DNA from: Toxotes chatareus
Taxonomy: Eukaryota > Chordata > Actinopteri > Toxotidae
Length of the DNA: 64,000 nt
Direction: 5' to 3'
Assembly (NCBI GenBank): GCA_016801885.1
Contig: JAFBJY010000401.1
Coordinates: forward strand, 124,001 to 188,000
Position 1 is the stretch's first letter. The number at the start of each line of letters is the position of its first letter. Both the position numbers and the translations under genes were made by a program. The notes below the pieces were generated by a model that had not been told where the DNA came from, did not search any database, and saw only the letters and a program-made list of their open reading frames with translations. This document shows, piece after piece, positions 56,296 through 64,000 of this stretch.

Positions 56296-56422
56296 GTACA
56301 GCCTCACACTGATTTCACTTCTACCATCAACACAAGGAAACACAGTCTTTCCTAGATATTTTTTCTTTATTTTTTTTGGTTTCAAGTTGTAAATTTGGCC
56401 TGAAATCTGTCTTTATGTTTAG

Positions 56423-56718
56423 AAATCACACCACTGCTCACCCTGGACTCCACCCCAGAGGTCCAACACCTGTCCGTGCCTGCCCCTGCAGCATCAGGTA
56501 ACCCACCTGAAGCTGTCCCTGCAGACTCCTCCTCAAACAGCCCAGCCATAGGAGCAGTGACCGCAGAGAGTGAGAGGACGATAAGAAAGAGGAGAGTCCT
56601 CTCAGTCACAGCCAGGCCAAGGAGGAGGAGACCATGCTGGTGTTGGACAAAACAGAAGGACAGGAGAAGATGCAGGACCAGGAGGACAAAGAGACGGGAG
56701 CTCCTGCTGCAGAGACAG
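56423..56718 (+). pseudogene. znf638-like: Ser/Pro-rich acidic exon, unit D
   Basis: Acceptor atgtttag, donor gtacgc. Sense 'STPEVQHLSVPAPAAS', then 'SSSNSPAIGAVTAESE'. Two extra bases ('gagtgagaggac' for 'gagtgaggac' in C) move the acidic continuation ('EESPLSHSQAKEEE', 'KTEGQEKMQDQEDKETGA') to another frame. Confidence 0.55.
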
Positions 56719-57027
56719 GTACGCTTTGATTTTCTTTGAAGTAGAACTGTGAGTGGCAGCAGTTCCTCAGTGGGTAGAGAATCAGGCTTGTCCAAATTGA
56801 CGTCTTCTTCAAGTGTTTGAGATGATGGGATGTTGTCCTTTGGGCAGGTACTTGCCATAAGTCATTGCAGGTGTTTAATAACAGCACCAAGATGAAGACA
56901 CATGAAGTCCATTTGGAAAATGTTTAATTATTAGCTTATCTGCTTTGTTGAGCAAAGCCAGGACCAGGTCTTTTTATCCTTGTGTATGTCCTAGATTGGA
57001 CTTTAAAGCAGACCCTGTCTCTTCTAG

Positions 57028-57148
57028 GAAAGCAATAGACGTCCAAAGACCAAACAAACGGAGGAGAGTATGAAGAAGACATTACAGATGAAAACACCCA
57101 TGAGCATGGACTACTCCCTCCCCCCTTTTGACCCCAGCAATCCATTTG
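57028..57148 (+). pseudogene. znf638-like: Linker exon to the (missing) C-terminal finger, unit D
   Basis: Acceptor cttctag, donor gtatga, ends in phase 1 with 'SLPPFDPSNPF'. The finger exons that should follow are deleted: the next intron's GT run at 57,220-57,230 is joined to sequence that in unit A lies 0.8 kb further on (2,926). No C-terminal finger exists in this unit. Confidence 0.6.
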
Positions 57149-57998
57149 GTATGACACTATTTATTCACTCTGACTGTTCATCACTGTTTTCTTTACATGT
57201 GTATTTCCACAGTCACTCTTGTGTGTGTGTCACACTGATGGCAGTGCTTGCCACTTCTGCATGTGGACAGGAGGAGCTGAGGATCAAACTGCCAGCCCAG
57301 TTCCAGCAGCTCCTCCCCCAGTGAGAGCCACTGGCCACACGCCTTAGACAACCTTGGCATGACTACAGCCAGTGACGTCCACGCCTCATTGACTGTGGGG
57401 TAAACACTCAAACCAGGGATCCTTTGTGTTGCACTTGTCAAGTCCCAGCTTATTAGCAGGACATTTATTTCAGCACAAGATGGCAGTACACTCTGTTCTA
57501 AGCTCAGAGCATCAACCTGTTTCTGACACAGTCTTACAAATCCTTTCATACCTCACAAGGCTTCATATCATCACTTAGATTAGCTTTTCTGTGTGTCAGA
57601 GTCTTGTGCTACCGTGGAGTGTCATCAGGTTCAAGGTGACTAAACCTTAAAATAGATAGATAGACAAAGATAGCTGCTGGGGACAGTGGCATCCAGACGG
57701 GCCAGTCTTCATAGCTGTCCAAAAACAAGGTATGACAAGACCCAGGGCTGGTTAGTCCAGCTTCAGGTGCTAGCTGGGACAGAAGACTTGCACACACCAG
57801 GGGCAGCACAGTGGACCATTACCTTCATCCAGGTGGGAGAGAAGATTCAGCTTCAACCAAAGGCTCAAACAGAGCTCCTCTCTGCAGTACAGCAATTGTA
57901 CTGTCAATATCACCAGAGGGGTGGATAGAAGAATGTAGCAAATTCATCAATTCAATAAGCACATTATATAGATATACACACACACGGTAGTGGAAAAA
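57149..57998 (+). other. 3' tail of unit D after the deletion
   Basis: Matches 2,926-3,760 of unit A in order ('gcagtgcttgccacttctgc', 'tttggcatgactacagccag'-like words, then 'agctgctggggacagtggca'). The 118-codon minus-strand frame and others here are not conserved between copies. Confidence 0.55.
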
Positions 57999-58595
57999 GT
58001 TTTGGGACACCCTTGAATTTTACACAATCTCAAATATTATCATGAAATATTAGCAGAAAAATCCTTTTGGGATTTCACAAGGTGTGGCTGCATCAGACAG
58101 CCACAAACAAAACAAATCATTTCTTTATTGTTATCAAGACAAAAAATAAAAGTAAATTCTTCATGGTGTCAACATGTCAGTTCTCAACATAGTCGGTATC
58201 AAAGTTAACAAATAGCAAAGAATGTCTTCAAAACTGAGCAAAATATGAAGAAACCATCACATAGTAAAATTCTTATTTAGTGCTCCTGCCATTAGCACAC
58301 AGTAGCGCTTTAATCCTGGCTGGCATGTTCTCCACGAGCCTTTCACACTGTTGAGGGGTAATCTTCTCCCATTCTTCTTCAATTACTGTTTTTAATTCCA
58401 CTTCTTCATCAGAGTTTGAACACTACTGATTGGCATTGTCAAATGTTTGGATATGTTTTTCTGTCCTTTTCCTGCTTTCTAAAGTTCAAATACCTTCTCT
58501 TGTAGGTCTTTTCATAGTTCTTTTGCTTTCCCCATGGCTCAGAATCCAGCAAAGTCAGTGCAGCACTAGATGAAATGTGCATCAGTCAGATTGTT
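57999..58595 (-). mobile_element. Tc1/mariner-like relic, unit D
   Basis: The left edge reads 'gtggaaaaagttttgggaca'. The minus-strand transposase C-terminal ('LVENMPARIKA') is followed, after an internal deletion, by N-terminal sequence near 58,545. It then joins the shared tail at 'catcagtcagattgttgg', so the GAGA tract and CRE stretch of units A-C are missing here. Confidence 0.65.
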
Positions 58596-59574
58596 GGAAA
58601 ATTCCAAAGCATTCCAAAGGCAGTGGAAAGAATAAAAATGATCAAGTGCAGCTCTACACTTTAATTTGAACATTTGTCATGTATGACTTCATTTAATACT
58701 GTAGGTTCATAGATCATCCACAGCTGAAGCTCACATTCATGCACCTGTCCTGACAAGATGCTACATGTGATTGATTGTGATCCACCATGTCTCAGCTAAA
58801 ATGTTTTTCCTTGAGTCTTATTCAAAATGTGACACTGAAAACTGAACCATCTGTGCCAACAGAATGAAGATAAAAAAACCATCAACAAACTCAGAGCAAG
58901 AGCTTCATAAATACCTTTATTGCACATTAAAAACTGTATTCATTTCAACAATTGTATCAGCTGTCAATATCAGTTTTATTTTTCCCAACTAGTTATTGTA
59001 AATGAACACATATTTAATGTGCCTTATTCATTTGTGGTCACAATTATATTGAATTTCAAATAAACCTACTGTAACCCCCAACAGTAATGGCACTGAGTTC
59101 ATTTTCTATGAACTACTCGTCAGGTTTTTCCAGATTTACCATAAAGCTCATAATGAATCTAACAGGATGCTTTGGTGAATTAGTGTTTTCAGTGTCATTA
59201 AAACTGGTACAAGTACAAAAGACACATGAGGAAAGCAGACATTCCAATATAGACAGCAACATTCAATCAACATTTCTATTATTTATGTAGCTGATTAAAG
59301 CTAATACAGAAATGGGCTTGTAATTAATTACAAATTGTGGGAAAAACCTCTATTAGTGTGTTCTTGGATGGTTACAATAGAGTGCAAACCAGATAAGGTA
59401 TGAAAAGAAACAGCAACAAACTCAGAGCAAGAGCTTCATAAATACCTTTATTGCACATTAAAAAGTGGATTCATTTCAAGAATTGTATTAACCATCAATA
59501 TCAGCAGAAAGGTATGAAAGAATAGAATAAACTGATGAATGGCCACAAGTGTTAAAAATACACACACATATAGA

Positions 59575-60010
59575 CAGTAGCATATATAGTATGATTTTAA
59601 TTCAGCTTCATTTAACCAGGTAAGTCCTTTGAGAACCAATTCTCATTTGCAGTGACAACCTGGCCACAGACACAATCCAGTAGATAAGACAAATGATCAC
59701 AGTACAAATTCAATACATATAAATCAAAATGACAGTGTAATATGTGCATATATATACAGTGAGGTTCATGGTAAATGACTAAAAACAAGTACAAGGATCT
59801 TGGATTATGGTTTGTAATGTATTCTTAAAAGAAGAGAATGGTATTAAAGAGCTGAGTTTTACAGTCTGTTGTAAGAGATTCCAGTCGTTTGTGGCAGAAA
59901 ATTGAAAAGAGAAGCAACCAAAGGAGGTGCAGGCTTTTGGAATGACGAGGTTAATGAAGCTGCTGGAGCCAAGACTGAGACTAGAGTTCTGAATATTGAG
60001 CAAAGAGCGT
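59575..60010 (-). mobile_element. LINE 3' end
   Basis: The minus-strand frame at 59,779-60,003 reads 'SFINLVIPKACTSFGCFSFQF' then 'SATNDWNLL', the C-terminal end of a fish LINE ORF2. The 3' UTR ends in 'cttacctggttaaatgaagc' on the minus strand (59,600-59,630), close to the very common fish LINE terminus. Confidence 0.7.
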
Positions 60011-60689
60011 AGGTATGAACACTGTAAAATGTAATTGCTAATATAGCTTAAAATAAGAAGTGATCTTAACTGATGTGTGCTTACTTTGCTGACTCTGCTA
60101 TGTTACACTTAGTTAATAAAACTTTTAGGAATAAAGTAATTAAAGTCATCAGCCTGAGAAAGTATGAGTGATGAAGAGCCGTCCTCACAACCTGACACCT
60201 ATGCCCGACACTAGGTGGCAGCAGTTATGGCTGATCGAGGCTTTGTTGAAGCTTCGACACCTGACTCAAAAAATGGTTCATTACCCGAGGCTTCAATGAC
60301 ACAGTACTCGACTAGGACATCTAGTGGTCAATAAAATGAAGTGCAATCAAGATGTGTCATTTATTGGTTCATTGGTTGTTTGGGATTTAATTCGCCATGC
60401 ACATTCTTGTTCGACTACACTACGTGTTTGTATGGTTTCAAGCTGACACAATAAAATACAAATATTAAATATATATATTAAATACATAGGCTATATTATT
60501 TGACACGTCTGAATGTTGTAGGAAACAGCAATATACTTGGCTTGATATTTTGTGTTATGAATCGTAAGCTATCCTAAAACAAGTCTAAATAGTCCATAGC
60601 TTAAAAGATGTTGAATACTGGATGTTCAGTCCCCAGATGGCAAATCCATCTCATTCCAAATGTCTAATTCATGAGCGAAATAACACGCA

Positions 60690-60748
60690 GCTCTGACGGG
60701 AATCGAACCCACGCTACATTGTCGCAAGACAACTAAACCAGCGACAGG
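60690..60748 (-). ncRNA. tRNA-like sequence (SINE-type or pseudo-tRNA)
   Basis: On the minus strand 'GGGTTCGATTCCCGTCAGAG' holds a perfect B-box (GGTTCGATTCC). About 35 bases upstream an A-box-like 'GCTGGTTTAGT' occurs, with a 5-bp stem TTGTC/GACAA in between. No complete cloverleaf with acceptor stem is evident, so it is a tRNA-derived relic rather than a working gene. Confidence 0.4.
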
Positions 60749-60914
60749 GTTTCAATACCGAATGAAGCAGTGAAGTGGTTCATACGTCATAAATCACGTG
60801 ATTTTTCCCAAACAAAACACACACGTCTGACTCCAAGTCTGACTGTCATGGAGCTAGATAAATAGCACTTTTCTGTTTGACCGCACCAGATGATAAGGTG
60901 GTTTCAATTGGATT

Positions 60915-60917
<3 letters not shown>

Positions 60918-60945
<28 letters not shown>

Positions 60946-60946
60946 G
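60918..60946. repeat. (AAT)n microsatellite
   Basis: Nine or more AAT repeats. Confidence 0.9.
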
Positions 60947-61317
60947 AAGACCATGATTGTTATTTGGCATGGCTGATTGTAACCCCACATAATCTTCATT
61001 TATATATTGTGTTGTAAAACATTGAAATGAGATGTGCTCAACAAATACAAAATGTAATTTTCACATGGTACTGGTGCAAATACAGATTATATCATGGTAT
61101 GTTATGGGCATCGTTGGTAGAGAGGTTTATGTGTACGTGGGTAAAGAGGGTGGGCTTGAAACTGGGCAGTTTGCTCAAAGAACAGGGCAGTGGGTGTGCT
61201 TGTGTAACTGTTTATGAGTTTTTATGAAGAAATAATAGTTTTTCTACAGTTTTTGGCCTCAAACGGTTTCTTCTTTTACAAACTATTTCCCCAGCCTTGG
61301 AAAAAACCCATAGGACT

Positions 61318-61373
61318 ATATATCTATAAACCTATCTATATAACTCTCTATCTATATCTATCTATCTATCTAA
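61318..61373. repeat. (TCTA)n-rich simple repeat
   Basis: Imperfect TATC/TCTA repeats. Confidence 0.85.
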
Positions 61374-61812
61374 TTTGATAATTTGATAATTCTTTTATAA
61401 TTCATTTTATAAATCTATTGCTCTATTTACACTGATTCTCCAAAAATACGTTATCAACACTGCTACTACTAACACCTAAGAACTGCAACAAGCCAACCTA
61501 CTCTGCAAAGAAAAATTCAAATGACCGCCACCATATAGATATACTATCCCTGAACACACTCGATCCCGCTGATTCACATAACAAACCGAACCAATCAGGC
61601 GATTCCAAGCACTCAACTGCTTCGAACGTCACTCAAGTGCTTCAAACATCACTACTCACGTGATCAAACCACACCTCGGCACAATGGTTCGATACAACTG
61701 CTTCATGAGCTACCGCGCATGTGTCGGAGCCTCGGGTGTCAGAGGACCATCACTAGGTGGCAGCACTTGGCTGTGTGACATGCGCATTTCCCCGTGAAGA
61801 CGTGCTCGGTAA

Positions 61813-61867
61813 TGGCCGCAACCATGTTGAAAGTGGGAAGAAAGCTTCTGGCTCTGTCATGATAAGG
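61813..61867 (+). other. Possible first exon of an unidentified gene
   Basis: An ATG in a good context ('gtaATGGCCGC') opens 'MAATMLKVGRKLLALS' and then meets TGA, just before a strong donor (aag|gtaagt at 61,867). The basic, Leu-rich start resembles a mitochondrial targeting peptide. The stop so close to the donor means it may be a 5' UTR with a short upstream frame, a one-base error, or chance. No downstream exon lies in the window that I can link. Confidence 0.3.
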
Positions 61868-62057
61868 TAAGTTGCTGCAAACTGGATTTTATCGGCTTTT
61901 TATTTAGCTTTTTCATTTAGTAATTTAATTTATCCTAAAAGTTAGAATGAATGGGTAGTTTTACAAGATCTATGTGAAGGGCTATCGTCGCTAGCGCTAG
62001 CTTACACACGTTGATGTAATGAGCACTTGTAAGCTAGCGCTAACAATGTTAGCCCTT

Positions 62058-62150
62058 CAAAGTCAAAGTCAACTTTATTGTTAAACCCGTATGTACAGGT
62101 CATACACAGGTTTTGAAATTGCAGTGCTCCCTAGGCCCACAGTGTTACAC
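62058..62150 (-). mobile_element. Short LINE/SINE 3' end
   Basis: 'caaagtcaactttattgtta' is the complement of a common fish retroposon 3' end with AATAAAG. Only about 90 bp remain. Confidence 0.45.
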
Positions 62151-62204
62151 TAGATAAATTAGAAAAATAGCAAAAATAAAAACATATTCAAGATTCAGAA
62201 TCAG

Positions 62205-64000
62205 AATCAGAATAACTTTATTAATCCCTGTAGGGAAATTCTTGCTGTTACTTTAACTCCCAGCTGAAAAGAAGAAAAAAAAAAAAAAGAGGAAAATTGC
62301 ACAGTGTGTGGTGAGAGAAAAAAAATCTAGAAGAAATAAGTGAAAATGAAAAAATAAATAAATAAATAAATAAATAAATAAATGAAAAACAAAATAAGAG
62401 TATAGTTCAATGAAAATCAAGTAAAAATATTGCAATAACTCCAATATCAAACAGAACAATATATACAACTAATATACAAATAGAAAAGATAAGACATCTT
62501 AATATTTTAATATTTGCAATATGTGCATGAGGTTTGTGGTTGATTGTTTAAAAAATAACGTATACACAGTATACATGAGTCCGTGATTCTTACAGTCCAG
62601 AGTTATATAGTTTGATTGCAACAGGCAGGAATGATTTCCTGTGTCGCTCTGTTGTGCAGCGTGGAACAATAAGCCTGTTGCTGAACGAGCTTCTGAGATG
62701 GTTCAGCACATGGTGGAGAGGGTGTGAAGGAGAGTCCAAAATTGTCCTAACTTTGGACAACATTCTCCTCTCCAACACTGTGTTCAGTGAGTCCAGATCC
62801 TCTCCTACAACATGGCTGGCCTTCTTGATGATCTTATTGAGTCTGTTAGTGTCCTTCACCCTCAGACTGCTGCCCCAGCAGACAACAGCGTACAGGATGG
62901 CACTGGCCACCACAGACTCATAGAACATCCGCAGCATCGTCCGGCAGATGTTAAAGGACCTTAGCCGTCTCAGAAAATAGAGACGGCTCTGGCCCTTTCT
63001 GTAAACAGTGTCCACGCGTTTTGGACCAGTCCAGTTTGTGATCAAGGTACACCCCCAAGTACCTGTACTCCTCCACCATGTCCACATTGACCCCTTGAAT
63101 GTTGACAGGGGTCGCTGTAGCCTTGGTCCTCCTCAAGTTCACCACCAGTTCTTTTGTCTTCATCACATTGAGCTGCAGGTGGTTTCTCTTGCTCCATGTG
63201 ACAAAGTTGTCCACAACCGTCCTGTACTCACTCTCATCACCACCTGAAATACATCCTACTACTGCAGAGTCGTCAGAAAACTTCTGAAGGTGGCAGGTCT
63301 CTGTGCAGTAGCTGAAGTCTGTGGTGTAGAGAGTGAAGAGGAATGGAGAGAGGACGGTCCTCTGGAGCCCCGGTGTTGCTGACCACTCTGTCTGACGTAC
63401 AGCACTGCAAGCGCACATACTGTGGTCTGCCAGTCAGGTAGTCCACAATCCAGGACACCAGTGGGGCATCTACCTGCATCGCTGTCAGCTTCTCACCCAG
63501 TAGAGTCGGCCTGATGGTGTCAAACGCACTGGAGAAATCAAAAAAACATGACCCTCACAGTGCTTGCCGGCTTGTCCAGGTGGGTGTGGACACTGTTGAG
63601 CAGGTAGATGATGGCGTCGTCCACTCCGAGACGGGGCTGGTAGGCGAATTGAAGGGGTCCATAAATGGTTGGACCATGGGCCGGAGCTGCTCCAGGATGA
63701 GTCTCTCCAGAGTCTTCATGATGTGTGACGTCAGTGCAACAGGCCTGTAATCCCTGAGGTCGCTAGGGCGCGACATCTTCGGTACAGGGACGAGGCATGA
63801 CGTCTTCCACAGCATTGGGACCCTCTGAAGACTGAGACTCATGTTGAAGACATAATGAAAGACTCCACATAGCTGGGGGGCACAGGTCTTCAGGTTCCCT
63901 TGGGCTCACGCCATCTGGGCCTGCAGACTTGCCTGCATGGAGTCTGTTCAGCTGTCTTCTCACCTGGTCAGCAGTGAAGCTCAGTGTGGGGGAGTCAGGT
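62205..64000 (-). mobile_element. LINE (CR1/L2/Rex1-like) reverse transcriptase, runs off the window
   Basis: The 3' end at about 62,205 reads 'aactttattaatccctgtag'. Upward on the minus strand, 62,590-63,087 holds the C-terminal part ('LYFLRRLRSFNICRTML'). 62,951-63,418 holds 'VLSPFLFTLYTTDFSY' and the catalytic 'FSDDSAVVG'. 63,555-63,842 holds 'VPKMSRPSDLRDYRPVALTS', and 63,763-63,963 holds 'AGKSAGPDGVSP'. Single-base shifts separate these frames, so it is inactive as written. The 5' part lies beyond 64,000. Confidence 0.85.
62352..62383. repeat. (AAAT)n microsatellite
   Basis: About eight AAAT repeats in the LINE 3' UTR. Confidence 0.9.

Larger units (their letters stand above)
48520..59560 (+). 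pseudogene. Unit D: ZNF638-like unit, lacking the C-terminal finger
   Basis: Same gene, order and strand as unit C and very close to it in introns. It retains exons missing from C (coiled coil, 'DEVGD', Ser/Thr-rich) but has lost RRM1 second half, linker and RRM2 exons to LINE insertions, and the zinc-finger exons to a deletion between microsatellites. Single-base frameshifts occur at 48,830, 49,944, 54,126 and elsewhere. Confidence 0.7.
60224..61765. mobile_element. Probable DNA element flanked by a 15-bp direct repeat
   Basis: CACTAGGTGGCAGCA occurs at 60,209-60,223 and 61,751-61,765. The sequence inside each edge shows inverted versions of 'acccgaggct' (60,286 and, in complement, about 61,727), suggesting related ends. 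There is no transposase, only AT-rich sequence and microsatellites. The class is uncertain; hAT-like ends with 'gaagcttcgacacc' words are common in fish. Confidence 0.4.

Overview
The window is vertebrate nuclear DNA, almost certainly from a ray-finned (teleost) fish. Coding signal is split into short exons with GT-AG borders. There are many microsatellites, several fish-type non-LTR retrotransposons (CR1/L2/Rex1-like), Tc1/mariner and hAT DNA transposons and a class I endogenous retrovirus remnant. No rRNA gene, complete tRNA gene, CRISPR array or bacterial-type operon was seen. Most long open frames are chance readings of repeats.

The only host gene I can recognise is a ZNF638-like gene (zinc finger protein 638 / NP220, of the matrin-3 related nuclear RNA-binding family). 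It is present as four tandem, partial, same-strand units: A (about 1-7,125, 5' side outside the window), B (about 13,990-22,695), C (about 29,600-42,300) and D (about 48,520-59,560). Together they carry a glutamine-rich N-terminal region, the start of a first zinc finger, an SR-type exon, RRM-like exons, acidic and coiled-coil exons, a 'DFVTLDEVGD'-type segment and a C-terminal matrin/U1-type C2H2 finger ending in a stop. No unit is complete. Each has frameshifts and its own deletions, so I call all four pseudogenes, or at best exon donors. C is the richest and holds the only unbroken C-terminal finger. A and B are sisters (two shared insertions, one exactly identical 1.26 kb block). C and D are sisters (near-identical introns, a shared LINE insertion).

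The spacers are transposon graveyards. Spacer A-B (7.1-14.0 kb) holds a decayed retroviral pol. Spacer B-C (22.7-29.6 kb) holds a LINE interrupted by a GTF2IRD2-like hAT transposase frame of 510 codons. Spacer C-D (42.3-48.5 kb) holds LINE pieces, a non-autonomous hAT with its 8-bp target duplication and a Tc1 remnant. The right end (59.6-64 kb) holds LINE 3' ends, a probable DNA element with a tRNA-like core, a possible first exon of another gene, and a LINE reverse transcriptase running off the window.

Two points bear on sequence quality. The 1.26 kb block at 5,053-6,311 recurs without change at 21,437-22,695, although the rest of A and B differs mainly by small indels. That pattern suggests unpolished long-read gap filling or an assembly duplication, and should be settled before any copy number is believed.
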